From Ptiloglossa arizonensis (taxonomy: Eukaryota; Arthropoda; Insecta; Hymenoptera; Colletidae): a stretch of 64,000 nucleotides of DNA. The translations under genes were made by a program, and so were the position numbers. The notes beneath the pieces were generated by a model. The model ran no database searches and was not told the DNA's origin. It saw only the letters and a program-made list of their open reading frames with translations. The stretch lies in assembly GCF_051014685.1 (NCBI RefSeq), contig NW_027478520.1:1054001-1118000 (forward strand), in the 5' to 3' direction. Positions 37,150 through 49,830 of the stretch are shown in pieces. Each line of letters begins with the position of its first letter. Position 1 is the first letter of the stretch.

Positions 37150-39449
37150 TTCCTATTGCATCTGAAAGCAGAAACTCGCCCGATTACAACGGTACGTGTA
37201 TTTTTGCCCTAGGCCATAGTAGTTACTGGTTTCGAGTATCGGACTTGCGAAAATTGTGATGGTTTCTCAAGCATTCCTTAACTTCAAACTCCCTTATCTC
37301 GCGAAAGGATTGACCAACTCGAGAATTTCCTATTGCATCTGAAAGCAGAAACTCGCCCGATTACAACGGTATGTGTATTTTTGCCCTAGGCCATACTTGT
37401 TATTGGATTCGAGTATCAGACTTGCGAAAATTTTGATGGTTTCTCAAGCATTCCTTAACTTCAAACTTCCATATCTCGCGAACGGATTGACGAACTCGAG
37501 AATTTCCTATTGCATCTGAAAGCAGAAACTCGCCCGATTACAACGGTATGTGTATTTTTGCCCTAGGCCATACTTGTTATTGGATTCGTGTATCAGACTT
37601 GCGAAAATTTTGATGGTTTGTCAAGCATTCCTTAATTTCAAACTCCCATATCTCGCGATCGGATTGACGAACTCGAGAATTTCCTATTGCATCGGAAAGC
37701 AGAAACTCTCCCGATTACAATGGTACGTGTATTTTTGCCCTAGGCTATAGTAGTTATTGGTTTCGAGTATCAGACTTGCGAAAATTGTGATGGTTTCTCA
37801 ACCATTCCTTAACTTCAAACTCCCATATCTCGCGAACGGATTGACGAACTCGAGAATTTCCTATTGCATCTGAAAGCAGAAACTCGCCCGATTACAACGG
37901 TTCGTGTATTCTTCCCCAAGGCCTTTGTAGTTATTGGCTTCGAGTATCAGACTTGCGATAATTTTGATGGTTTCTCAAGCATCCTTAACTTCAAACTCCC
38001 ATATCTCGCGAACGGATTGACGAACTCGAGAGTTTCCTATTGCATCTGAAAGCAGAAACTCGCCCGATTTCAACCGTATGTGCATTTTTCCCCTAGGCCT
38101 TTGTAGTTATTGGTTTCGAGTATCAGACTTGCGAAAATTTTGAGGGTTTCTCAAGCATTCCTTAACTTCAAACTCCCATATCTCGCGAACGGATTGACGA
38201 ACTCGAGAATTTCCTATTGCATCTGAAAGCAGAAACTCGCCCGATTACAACGGTGCGTGTATTTTTCCCCCAGGCCTTTGTAGTTATTAGCTTCGAGTAT
38301 CAGACTTGCTAAAATTTTGATGGTTTCTCAAGCATTCCATAACTTCTAACTCCCACATCTCGCGAACGGATTGACGAACTCGAGAAACTCCTGTTGCATC
38401 TGAAAGCAGAACCTCGCCCGATTACAACGGTATGTGTATTTTTCCCCTAGACCATTGTAGTTATTGGTTTCTAGCATCAGAATTGCGAAAATTGTGATGG
38501 TTTCTCAAGCATTCCTTAACTTCAAATACCCATATCTCGCGAACGGATTGACGAACTCGAGAATTTCCTATTGCATCTGAAAGCAGAAACTCGCCCGATT
38601 ACAACGGTACGTGTATTTTTGCCCTAGGCCATAGTAGTTATTGGTTTCGAGTATCGGACTTGCGAAAATTGTGATGGTTTCTCAACCATTCCTTAACTTC
38701 AAACTCCCATATCTCGCGAACGGATTGACGAACTCGAGAATTTCCTACTGCATCTAAAAGCAGAAACTCGCCCGATTTCAACGGTATGTGCATTTTTCCC
38801 CTAGGCCTTTGTAGTTATTGGTTTCGAGTATCAGACTTGCGAAAATTTTGAGGGTTTCTCAAGCATTCCTTAACTTCAAACTCCCATATCTCGCGAAAGG
38901 ATTGACCAACTCGAGAATTTCCTATTGCATCTGAAAGCAGAAACTCGCCCGATTACAACGGTATGTGTATTTTTGCCCTAGGCCATACTTGTTATTGGAT
39001 TCGAGTATCAGACTTGCGAAAATTTTGATGGTTTCTCAAGCATTCCTTAACTTCAAACTTCCATATCTCGCGATCGGATTGACGAACTCGAGAATTTCCT
39101 ATTGCATCGGAAAGCAGAAACTCGCCCGATTACAACGGTACGTGTATTTTTGCCCTAGGCCATAGTAGTTATTGGTTTCGAGTATCGGACTTGCGAAAAT
39201 TGTGATGGTTTCTCAACCATTCCTTAACTTCAAACTCCCATATCTCGCGAACGGATTGACGAACTCGAGAAACTCCTTTTGCATCTGAAAGCAGAAACTC
39301 GCCCGATTACAACGGTATGTGTATTTTTCCCCTAGGCCATTGTAGTTATTGGTTTCTAGCATCAGAATTGCGAAAATTTTGATGGTTTCTCAAGCATTCC
39401 TTAACTTCAAACACCCATATCTCGCGAACGGATTGACGAACTCGAGAAT
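37150..39449 (+). repeat. 13-monomer tandem unit (2,300 bp), copy 1
   Basis: The larger unit containing cassette copy 2; it repeats from 39,450. Part of its interior (to about 39,060) also matches 34,9-36,2 kb at 2,831 bp (16 monomers minus one base), sharing CTAGACCATTG and AAATACCC. Confidence 0.8.
37160..38465 (+). repeat. 1.3-kb cassette, copy 2
   Basis: Same monomer order as 31,320-32,625, including the AAGCATCC deletion (near 37,981). The deletion also appears in a partial fragment just upstream near 37,098, next to a single-base insertion (TTCAAAACTCC) at about 36,935. Private variants are GGTTCGTGTATTCTTCCCC and CTAGACCATTG. Confidence 0.85.
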
Positions 39450-40984
39450 TTCCTATTGCATCTGAAAGCAGAAACTCGCCCGATTACAACGGTACGTGTA
39501 TTTTTGCCCTAGGCCATAGTAGTTACTGGTTTCGAGTATCGGACTTGCGAAAATTGTGATGGTTTCTCAAGCATTCCTTAACTTCAAACTCCCTTATCTC
39601 GCGAAAGGATTGACCAACTCGAGAATTTCCTATTGCATCTGAAAGCAGAAACTCGCCCGATTACAACGGTATGTGTATTTTTGCCCTAGGCCATACTTGT
39701 TATTGGATTCGAGTATCAGACTTGCGAAAATTTTGATGGTTTCTCAAGCATTCCTTAACTTCAAACTTCCATATCTCGCGAACGGATTGACGAACTCGAG
39801 AATTTCCTATTGCATCTGAAAGCAGAAACTCGCCCGATTACAACGGTATGTGTATTTTTGCCCTAGGCCATACTTGTTATTGGATTCGTGTATCAGACTT
39901 GTGAAAATTTTGATGGTTTGTCAAGCATTCCTTAATTTCAAACTCCCATATCTCGCGATCGGATTGACGAACTCGAGAATTTCCTATTGCATCGGAAAGC
40001 AGAAACTCTCCCGATTACAATGGTACGTGTATTTTTGCCCTAGGCTATAGTAGTTATTGGTTTCGAGTATCAGACTTGCGAAAATTGTGATGGTTTCTCA
40101 ACCATTCCTTAACTTCAAACTCCCATATCTCGCGAACGGATTGACGAACTCGAGAATTTCCTATTGCATTTGAAAGCAGAAACTCGCCCGATTACAACGG
40201 TACGTGTATTTTTCCCCAAGGCCTTTGTAGTTATTGGCTTCGAGTATCAGACTTGCGATAATTTTGATGGTTTCTCAAGCATCCTTAACTTCAAACTCCC
40301 ATATCTCGCGAACGGATTGACGAACTCGAGAGTTTCCTATTGCATCTGAAAGCAGAAACTCGCCCGATTTCAACCGTATGTGCATTTTTCCCCTAGGCCT
40401 TTGTAGTTATTGGTTTCGAGTATCAGACTTGCGAAAATTTTGAGGGTATCTCAAGCATTCCTTAACTTCAAACTCCCATATCTCGCGAACGGATTGACGA
40501 ACTTGAGAATTTCCTATTGCATCTGAAAGCAGAAACTCATCCGATTACAACGGTGCGTGTATTTTTCCCCCAGGCCTTTGTAGTTATTAGCTTCGAGTAT
40601 CAGACTTGCGAAAATTTTGATGGTTTCTCAAGCATTCCATAACTTCTAACTCCCACATCTCGCGAACGGATTGACGAACTCGAGAAACTCCTGTTGCATC
40701 TGAAAGCAGAACCTCGCCCGATTACAACGGTATGTGTATTTTTCCCCTAGGCCATTGTAGTTATTGGTTTCTAGCATCAGAATTGCGAAAATTGTGATGG
40801 TTTCTCAAGCATTCCTTAACTTCAAACACCCATATCTCGCGAACGGATTGACGAACTCGAGAATTTCCTATTGCATCTGAAAGCAGAAACTCGCCCGATT
40901 ACAACGGTACGTGTATTTTTGCCCTAGGCCATAGTAGTTACTGGTTTCGAGTATCGGACTTGCGAAAATTGTGATGGTTTCTCA
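39450..40984 (+). repeat. 13-monomer tandem unit, copy 2 (partial)
   Basis: Follows copy 1 directly and stops at about 40,984, where CTCAAGCATT replaces CTCAACCATT. From 41,064 the array re-uses the GGATTCGTGTATCAG monomer that lies seven monomers back. Confidence 0.78.
39460..40765 (+). repeat. 1.3-kb cassette, copy 3
   Basis: 2,300 bp (13 monomers minus the deleted base) after copy 2. Private variants are CTTGTGAAAATT, GCATTTGAAAGCAG, GAGGGTATCTC, GAACTTGAG and AACTCATCCG. The deleted AAGCATCC word is at about 40,281. Confidence 0.85.
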
Positions 40985-41664
40985 AGCATTCCTTAACTTC
41001 AAACTTCCATATCTCGCGAACGGATTGACGAACTCGAGAATTTCCTATTGCATCTGAAAGCAGAAACTCGCCCGATTACAACGGTATGTGTATTTTTGCC
41101 CTAGGCCATACTTGTTATTGGATTCGTGTATCAGACTTGCGAAAATTTTGATGGTTTGTCAAGCATTCCTTAATTTCAAACTCCCATATCTCGCGATCGG
41201 ATTGACGAACTCGAGAATTTCCTATTGCATCGGAAAGCAGAAACTCGCCCGATTACAACGGTACGTGTATTTTTGCCCTAGGCCATAGTAGTTATTGGTT
41301 TCGAGTATCGGACGTGCGAAAATTGTGATGGTTTCTCAACCATTCCTTAACTTCAAACTCCCATATCTCGCGAACGGATTGACGAACCCGAGAAACTCCT
41401 TTTGCATCTGAAAGCAGAAACTCGCCCGATTACAACGGTATGTGTATTTTTCCCCTAGGCCATTGTAGTTATATGTTTCTAGCATCAGAATTGCGAAAAT
41501 TTTGATGGTTTCTCAACCATTCCTTAACTTCAAACTCCCATATCTCGCGAACGGAATGACGAACTAGAGAATATCCTATTGCATCTGAAAGCAGAAACTC
41601 GCCCGATTACAACGGTATGTGTATTTTTGCCCTAGGCCATACTTGTTATTGGATTTGAGTATCA

Positions 41665-42268
41665 GACTTGCGAAAATTTTGATGGTTTCTCAAGCATTCC
41701 TTAACTTCAAACTCCACTATCTCGCGAACGGATTGACGATCTCGAGAAATTCCTGTTGCATCTGACAGCAGAAACTCGCCCGATTACAACGGTATGTGTA
41801 TTTTTCCCCTAGGGCCTTGTAGTTATTGGTTTCTAGCATCAGAATTGCGAAAATTTTGATGGTTTCTCAACCATTCCTTAACTTCAAACTCCCATATCTC
41901 GCGAACGGAATGACGAACTCGAGAAATTCGTGTTGCATCTGAAAGTAGAAACTCGCACGATTACAATGGTGTGTGTACTTTTCCCCTAGGCCATTCCAGT
42001 TTTTGGTTTCGAGTATCAGACTTGCGAAAATTTTGATGGTTTCTCAATCATTCCTAAACTTCAAACTTCCATATCTCGCGAACGGATTGACGAACTCGAG
42101 AATTTCCAATTGCATCTGAAAGCAGAAACACGCCCGATTACAACGGTATGTGTATTTTTGCCCTAGGCCATACTTGTTATTGGATTCGAGTATCAGACTT
42201 GCGAAAATTTTGATGGTTTCTCAAGCATTCCATAACTTCTAACCCCCATATCTCGCGAATGGATTGAC
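41665..42268 (+). repeat. 19-monomer-spaced duplication, left copy
   Basis: Pairs with 45,027-45,630 at 3,362 bp (19 monomers minus the base lost at 43,932). Shared marker: CGAGAAATTCGTGTTGC followed by AAGTAGAAACTCGCACG, then AACACGCCCG. After it come a CATAGTAG monomer and a CTGACACCAG monomer. Confidence 0.78.
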
Positions 42269-44044
42269 GAATTCGAGACATTCCTGTTGCATCTGAAAGC
42301 AGAAACTCGCCCGATTACAACGGTATGTGTATTTTTGCCCTAGGCCATAGTAGTTATTGGTTTCGAGTATCAGACTTGCGAAAATTGTGATGGTTTCTCA
42401 ACCATTCCTTAACTTCAAACTCCCATATCTCGCGAACGGATTGACGAACTCGAGAATTTCCTATTGCATCTGACACCAGAAACTCGCCCGATTACAACGG
42501 TATGTGTATTTTTCCCCTAGGGCCTTGTAGTTATTGGTTTCTAGCATCAGAATTGCGAAAATTTTGATGGTTTCTCAATCATTCCTTAACTTCAAACATC
42601 CATATCTCGCGAACGGATTGACGAACTCGAGAATTTCCAATTGCATCTGAAAGCAGAAACTCGCCCGATTACAACGGTATGTGTATTTTTGCCCTAGGCC
42701 ATACTTGTTATTGGATTCGAGTATCAGACTTGCGAAAATTTTGATGGTTTCTCAATCATTCCTTAACTTCAAACTTCCATATCTCGCGAACGGATTGACG
42801 AACTCGAGAATTTCCTATTGCATCTGACAGCAGAAACTCGCCCGATTACAACGGTATGTGTATTTTTCCCCTAGGGCCTTGTAGTTATTGGTTTCTGGCA
42901 ACAGAATTGCGAAAATTTTGATGGTTTCTCAGCCATTCCTTAACTTCAAACTCCCATATCTCGCGAACGGAATGACGAACACGAGAAATTCCTGTTGTAT
43001 CTGAAAGTAGAAACTCGCACGATTACAATGGTGTGTGTACTTTTCCCCTAGGCCATTCCAGTTTATGGTTTCGAGTATCAGACTTGCGAAAATTTTGATG
43101 CTTCCTCAATCATTCCTTAACTTCAAACTTCCATATCTCGCGAACGGATTGACGAACTCGAGAATTTCCAATTGCATCTGAAAGCAGAAACTCGCCCGAT
43201 TACAACGGTATGTGTATTTTTGCCCTAGGCCATACTTGTTATTGGATTCGAGTATCAGACTTGCGAAAATTTTGATGGTTTCTCAATCATTCCTTAACTT
43301 CAAACTTCCATATCTCGCGAACGGATTGACGAACTCGAGAATTTCCTATTGCATCTGAAAGCAGAAACTCGCCCGATTACAACGGTATGTGTATTTTTGC
43401 CCTAGGCCATACTTGTTATTGGATTCGAGTATCAGACTTGCGAAAATTTTGATGGTTTCTCAATCATTCCTTAACTTCAAACTTCCATATCTCGCGAACG
43501 GATTGACGAACTCGAGAATTTCCTATTGCATCTGACAGCAGAAACTCGCCCGATTACAACGGTATGTGTATTTTTCCCCTAGGGCCTTGTAGTTATTGGT
43601 TTCTAGCATCAGAATTGCAAAAATTTTGATGGTTTCTCAACCATTCCTTAAGTTCAAACTCCCATATCTCGCGAACGGAATGACGAACTCGAGAAACTCC
43701 TGTTGCATCTGAAAGCAGAAACTCGACCGATTTCAACGGTATGTGCATTTTTGCCCTAGGCCATAGAAGTTATTGGTTCCGAGTATCAGACTTGCGAAAA
43801 TTTTGATGGTTTCTCAAGCATTCCATAACTTCTAACTCCCATATCTCGCGAACGGATTGACGAACTCGAGAAATTCCTGTTGCATCTGACAGCAGAAACT
43901 CGCCCGATTACAACGGTATGTGTATTTTTCCCTAGGCCATTGTAGTTATGGGTCTCGAGTATCAGACTTGCGAAAATTTTGATGGTTTCTCAACCATTCC
44001 TTAAATTCAAACTACCATATCTCGCGAACGGATTGACGAACTCG

Positions 44045-44285
44045 AGAATTTCCTGTTGCATTTGAAAGCAGAAACTCGACCGATTTCAACGGTATGTGCA
44101 TTTTTGCCCTAGGCCATAGAAGTTATTGGTTTCGAGTATCAGACTTGCGAAAATTTTGATGGTTTCTCAAGCATTCCTTAACTTCAAACTCCCATATCTC
44201 GCGAACGGATTGACGATCTCGAGAAATTCCTGTTGCATCTGACAGCAGAAACTCGCCCGATTGCAACAGTATGTGCATTTTTGCC
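44045..44285 (+). repeat. 4-monomer-spaced duplicate, left copy
   Basis: GCATTTGAAAGCAG, CTCGACCGATTTCAACGG, GGCCATAGAAG, GACGATCTCGAG and GATTGCAACAGTATG recur 708 bp later at 44,753-44,993. GATTGCAACAGTATG is otherwise absent from the window as far as I can see. Confidence 0.75.
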
Positions 44286-44752
44286 CTAGGCCATAGAAGT
44301 TATTGGTTTCGAGTATCAGACCTGCGAAAATTTTGAAGGTTTCTCAACCATTCCTCAACTTCAAACTCCCATGCCTCGCGAACGGATTGACGAACTCGAG
44401 AAATTCCTGTTGCATCTGAAAGCAGGAACTCGTCCGATTTCAACGGTATGTGCATTTTTGCCCTAGGCCATAGAAGTTATTGGTTTCGAGTATCAGACTT
44501 GCGAAAATTTTGATGGTTTCTCAAGCATTCCATAACTTCTAACTCCCACATCTCGCGAACGGATTGACGAAATCGAGAAACTCCTGTTGCATCTGAAAGC
44601 AGAAAGTCGCCCGATTACAACGGTATGTGTATTTTTCCCCTAGGCCATTGTAGTTATTGGTTTCTAGCATCAGAATTGCAAAAATTTTGATGGTTTCTCA
44701 ACCATTCCTTAAGTTCAAACTCCCATATCTCGCGAACGGAATGACGAACTCG

Positions 44753-44993
44753 AGAAATTCCTGTTGCATTTGAAAGCAGAAACTCGACCGATTTCAACGG
44801 TATGTGCATTTTTGCCCTAGGCCATAGAAGTTATTGGTTTCGAGTATCAGACTTGCGAAAATTTTGATGGTTTCTCAAGCATTCCTTAACTTCAAACTCC
44901 CATATCTCGCGAACGGATTGACGATCTCGAGAAATTCCTGTTGCATCTGACAGCAGAAACTCGCCCGATTGCAACAGTATGTGCATTTTTCCC
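44753..44993 (+). repeat. 4-monomer-spaced duplicate, right copy
   Basis: Same marker order as 44,045-44,285; it then diverges into CCCCTATGCCATTG instead of GCCCTAGGCCATAGAAG. Confidence 0.75.
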
Positions 44994-45026
44994 CTATGCC
45001 ATTGTAGTTATTGGTTTCGAGTATCA

Positions 45027-45630
45027 GACTTGCGACAATTTTGATGGTTTCTCAAGCATTCCTTAACTTCAAACTCCCATATCTCGCGAACGGATTGACG
45101 ATCTCGAGAAATTCCTGTTGCATCTGACAGCAGAAACTCGCCCGATTACAACGGTATGTGTATTTTTCCCCTAGGGCCTTGTAGTTATTGGTTTCTAGCA
45201 TCAGAATTGCGAAAATTTTGATGGTTTCTCAACCATTCCTTAACTTCAAACTCCTATATCTCGCGAACGGACTGACGAACTCGAGAAATTCGTGTTGCAT
45301 CTGAAAGTAGAAACTCGCACGATTACAATGGTGTGTGTACTTTTCCCCTAGGCCATTCCAGTTATTGGTTTCGAGTATCAGACTTGCGAAAATTTTGATG
45401 GTTTCTCAATCATTCCTTAACTTCAAACTTCCATATCTCGCGAACGGATTGACGAACTCGAGAATTTCCAATTGCATCTGAAAGCAGAAACACGCCCGAT
45501 TACAACGGTATGTGTATTTTTGCCCTAGGCCATACTTGTTATTGGATTCGAGTATCAGACTTGAGAAAATTTTGATGGTTTCTCAAGCATTCCATAACTT
45601 CTAACCCCCATATCTCGCGAACGGATTGAC
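45027..45630 (+). repeat. 19-monomer-spaced duplication, right copy
   Basis: After about 45,630 the partner shifts from 19 to 18 monomers (CTGACACCAG at 45,656 against 42,471 is 3,185 bp). One monomer present in the left copy has therefore been lost here, inside a hybrid monomer with TTCTAACCCCC joined to GAATTTCCTATTAAATC. Confidence 0.78.
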
Positions 45631-47570
45631 GAACTCGAGAATTTCCTATTAAATCTGACACCAGAAACTCGCCCGATTACAACGGTATGTGTATTTTTCC
45701 CCTAGGGCCTTGTAGTTATTGGTTTCTAGCATCAGAATTGCGAAAATTTTGGTGGTTTCTCAACCATTCCTTAACTTCAAACTCCCATATCTCGCGAACG
45801 GAATGACGAACTCGAGAAATTCCTGTTGCATCTGAAAGTAGAAACACGCACGATTACAATGGTGTGTGTACTTTTCCCCTAGGCCATTCCAGTTTATGGT
45901 TTCGAGTATCAGACTTGCGAAAATTTTGATGGTTTCTCAATCATTCCTTAACTTCAAACTTCCATATCTCGCGAACGGATTGACGAACTCGAGAATTTCC
46001 AATTGCATCTGAAAGCAGAAACTCGCCCGATTACAACGGTATGTGTATTTTTGCCCTAGGCCATACTTGTTATTGGATTCGAGTATCAGACTTGCGAAAA
46101 TTTTGATGATTTCTCAGCCATTCCTTAACTTCAAACTCCCATATCTCGCGAACGGATTGACGAGATCGAGAAATTCCTGTTGCATCTGACAGCAGAAACT
46201 CGCCCGATTACAACGGTATGTGTATTTTTCCCCTAGGGCCTTGTAGTTATTGGTTTCTAGCATCAGAATTGCGAAAATTTTGATGGTTTCTCAACCATTC
46301 CTTAACTTCAAACTCCCATATCTCGCGAACGGATTGACGAGATCGAGAAATTCCTGTTGCATCTGAAAGCAGAAACTCGCCCGATTACAACGGTATGTGT
46401 ATTTTTGCCCTAGGCCATAGTAGTTATTGGATTCGAGTATCAGACTTGCGAAAATTTTGATGATTTCTCAGCCATTCCTTAACTTCAAACTCCCATATCT
46501 CGCGAACGGATTGACGAGCTCGAGAAATTCCTGTTGCATTTGAAAGTAGAAACTTGCCCGATTACAATGGTGTGTGTACTTTTCCCCTAGGTCGTTTCAG
46601 TTATTGGTTTCGAGTATCAGACTTGCGAAAATTTTGATGGTTTCTCAACCATTCCTTAACTTCAAAGTCCCATATCTCGCGAACGGATTGACGAGCTCGA
46701 AAAATTCCTGTTGCATCTGAAAGTAGAATCTCGTCCGATTACAAAGGTATGTGTATTTTTCCCCTAGGCCTTTGTAGTTATTGGATTCGAGTATCAGACT
46801 TGCGAAAATTTTGATGGTTTCTCAAGCACTCCTTAAATTCAAACTCCCATATCTCGCGAACGGATTGACGCACTCGAGAAATTCCTGTTGCATCTGAAAG
46901 TAGAAACTCGCCCGATTACAATGGTGTGTGTACTTTTCCCCTAGGCCGTTCCAGTTATTGGTTTCGAGTACCAGACTTGCGAAAATTTTGATGGTTTCTC
47001 AACCATTCCTTAAATTCAAAGACCCATATCTCGCGAACGGATTGACGAGCTCGAGAAATTCCTGTTGCATTTGAAAGTAGAAACTTGCCCGATTACAATG
47101 GGGTGTGTACTTTTCCCATAGGACGTTCCAGTTATTGGTTTCCAGTATCAGACTTGCGAAAATTTTGATGGTTTCTCAACCATTCCTTAACTTCAAAGTC
47201 CTATATCCCGCGAACGGATTGACGAGCTCGAAAAATTCCTGTTGCATCTGAAAGTAGAAACTCGCCCGATTACAAAGGTATGTGTATTTTTCCCCTAGGC
47301 CTTTGTAGTTATTGGATTCGAGTATCAGACTTGCGAAAGTTTTGATGGTTTCTCAAGCATTCCTTAAATTCAAACTCCCATATCCCGCGAACGGATTGCG
47401 AACTCGAGAAATTCCTGTTGCATCTGAAAGTAGAAACTCGCCCGATTACAACGGTATGTGTATTTTTGCCCTAGGCCACAGTAGTTATTGGATTCGAGTA
47501 TCAGACTTGCGAAAATTTTGATGATTTCTCAGCCATTCCTTAACTTCAAACTCCCATATCTCGCGAACGC

Positions 47571-48060
47571 ATTGACGAACTCGAGAAATTCCTGTTGCAT
47601 CTGAAAATAGAAACTCGCCCGATTACAATGGTATGTGTACTTCTCCCGTAGGCCATTCCAGTTGTTGTTTTCGAGTATCAGACTTGCGATAATTTTGATG
47701 GTTTCTCAACCATTCCTTAACTTCACACTTACATATCTCGCGAACGGATTGACGAACTCGGGAATTTCCTATTGCACCTGAAAGCAGAAACTCGCCCGGT
47801 TACAACGGTATGTGCATTTTTGCCCTAGGCCATAGTTGTTATTGGTTTCGAGTATCAGACTTGCGAAAATTTTGATGGTTTCTCAACCATTCCTTAACTT
47901 CAAACTCCCATATCTCGCGAACGGATTGGCGAACTCGAGAAATTCCTGTTGCATCTGAGAGCAGAAACTCGCCCGATTGCAACGGTATGTGTATTTATCC
48001 CCTAAGCCATTGTAGTTATTGGTTTCGAGTATCAGACTTGCGAAAATTTTGATGGTTTCT
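47571..48060 (+). repeat. 10-monomer-spaced duplicate, left copy
   Basis: CTGAAAATAG at 47,601 recurs at 49,371 (1,770 bp). The following CCCGTAGGCC with GTTGTT, TTCACACTTACATATC, GCACCTGAAAGC, GCCCGGTTACAAC, GGATTGGCGAAC, CTGAGAGCAG and TTTATCCCCTAAGCC variants recur in the same order at 49,341-49,830. Confidence 0.78.
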
Positions 48061-49340
48061 CAATCATTCGTTAACTTCAAACTTCCATATCTCGCGAACG
48101 GATTGACGAACTCGAGAATTTCCTATTGCATCGGAAAGCAGAAACTCGCCCGATTACAACGGTATGTGTATTTTTGCCCTAGGCCATAGTAGTTATTGGA
48201 TTCGAGTATCAGACTTGCGAAAATTTTGATGATTTCTCAGCCATTCCTTAAATTCAAACTCCCATACCTCGCGAACGCATTGACGAACTCGAGAAATTCC
48301 TGTTGTGTCTGAAAGTAGAAACCCGCCCGATTACAATGGTGTTTGTACTTTTCCCCTAGGCCATACCAGTTATTGGTTTCGAGTATTCGACCAGCGAAAA
48401 TTTTGATGGTTTCTCAACCATTCCTTAACTTCAAACTCCCATATCTCGCGAACGGATTGACGAACTCGAGAAATTCCTGTTGCATCTGAAAGTAGAAACT
48501 CGCCCGATTACAATGGTATGTGTACTTTTCCCCTAGGCCATTCCAGTTATTGGTTTCGAGTAACAGACTTGCGATAATTTTGATGGTTTCTCAACCATTC
48601 CTTAACTTCACACTTACATATCTCGCGAACGGTTTGACGAACTCGAGAAATTCCTGTTGCATCTGAAAGTAGAAACTCGCCCGATTACAATGATATGTGT
48701 ACTTTTCCCCTAGGCCATTCCAGTTATTGGTTTCGAGTATCAGACTTGCGATAATTTTGATGGTTTCTCAACCATTCCTTAACTTCACACTTACATATCT
48801 CGCAAACGGATTGACGAACTCGAGAATTTCCTATTGCATCTGAAAGCAGAGACTCGCCCGGTTACAACGGTATGTGCATTTTTGCCCTAGGCCATAGTAG
48901 TTATTGGTTTCGAGTATCAGACTTGCGAAAATTTTGATGGTTTCTCAACCATTCTTTAACTTCAAACTCCCATATCTCGCGAACGGATTGACGAACTCGA
49001 GAAATTCCTGTTGCATGTGGAAGTAGAAACTGGCCCGATTACAATGGTGTGTGTACTTTTCCCCTAGGCCATTCCAGTTATTGGTTTCGAGTATCAGACT
49101 TGCGATAATTTTGATGGTTTCTCAACCATTCCTTAACTTCAAACTCCCATATCTCGCGAACGGATTGACGAACTCGAGAAATTCCTGTTGCATCTGATAG
49201 TAGAAACTCGCCCGATTACAACGGTATGTGTATTTTTCCCCTAGGCCATTGTAGTTATTGGTTTCGAGTATCAGACTTGCGAAAATTTTGATGGTTTCTC
49301 AACCATTCCTTAAATTCAATCCCCCATTTCTCGCGAACGG

Positions 49341-49830
49341 ATTGACGAACTCGAGAAATTCCTGTTGCATCTGAAAATAGAAACTCGCCCGATTACAATG
49401 GTATGTGTACTTTTCCCGTAGGCCATTCCAGTTGTTGGTTTCGAGTATCAGACTTGCGATAATTTTGATGGTTTCTCAACCATTCCTTAACTTCACACTT
49501 ACATATCTCGCGAACGGATTGACGAACTCGAGAATTTCCTATTGCACCTGAAAGCAGAAACTCGCCCGGTTACAACCGTATGTGCATTTCTGCCCTAGGC
49601 CATAGTTGTTATTGGTTTCGAGTGTCAGACTTGCGAAAATTTTGATGGTTTCTCAACCATTCCTTAACTTCAAACACCCATATCTCGCGAACGGATTGGC
49701 GAACTCGAGAAATTCCTGTTGCATCTGAGAGCAGAAACTCGCCCGATTACAACGGTATGTGTATTTATCCCCTAAGCCATTGTAGTTATTGGTTTCGAGT
49801 TTCAGACTTGAGAAAATTTTGATGGTTTCT
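49341..49830 (+). repeat. 10-monomer-spaced duplicate, right copy
   Basis: Right partner of 47,571-48,060, with several substitutions between the copies (for example GAGTGTCAG and AAACACCC), so this duplication looks older than those at 9-16 kb and 52-60 kb. Confidence 0.78.

Larger units (their letters stand above)
28820..41390 (+). repeat. GAGGG/CTAAAAG satellite family block
   Basis: About 71 monomers distinguished by TTTTGAGGGTTTCTC, TACTGCATCTAAAAGCAG, CGAGAGTTTCC, CAACCGTATGTGC, ACCAGCGAAAATTTT, CCTCGCCCG and TTCTAACCCCC. The TGCATCTAAAAG word occurs at 29,901, 30,255, 32,909, 33,263, 33,971, 35,033, 35,918, 36,803 and 38,749. The spacings are 2, 15, 2, 4, 6, 5, 5 and 11 monomers (some minus one base). 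This irregular spacing shows several overlapping duplications and not one clean HOR. Confidence 0.85.
41391..46500 (+). repeat. CTAGGGCCTTG / CGCACGATTACAATGG block
   Basis: About 29 monomers with CCCCTAGGGCCTTGTAG/TTTCTAGCATC monomers alternating with AAGTAGAAACTCGCACG/GTGTGTGTACTTTTCCCC and GCCATACTTG monomers, and a central patch of GGCCATAGAAG monomers (43,761-44,822). One base is missing at about 43,932 (TTTTTCCCTAGG). This is the right-hand end of the GAAAGCAG-type territory. Confidence 0.8.
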
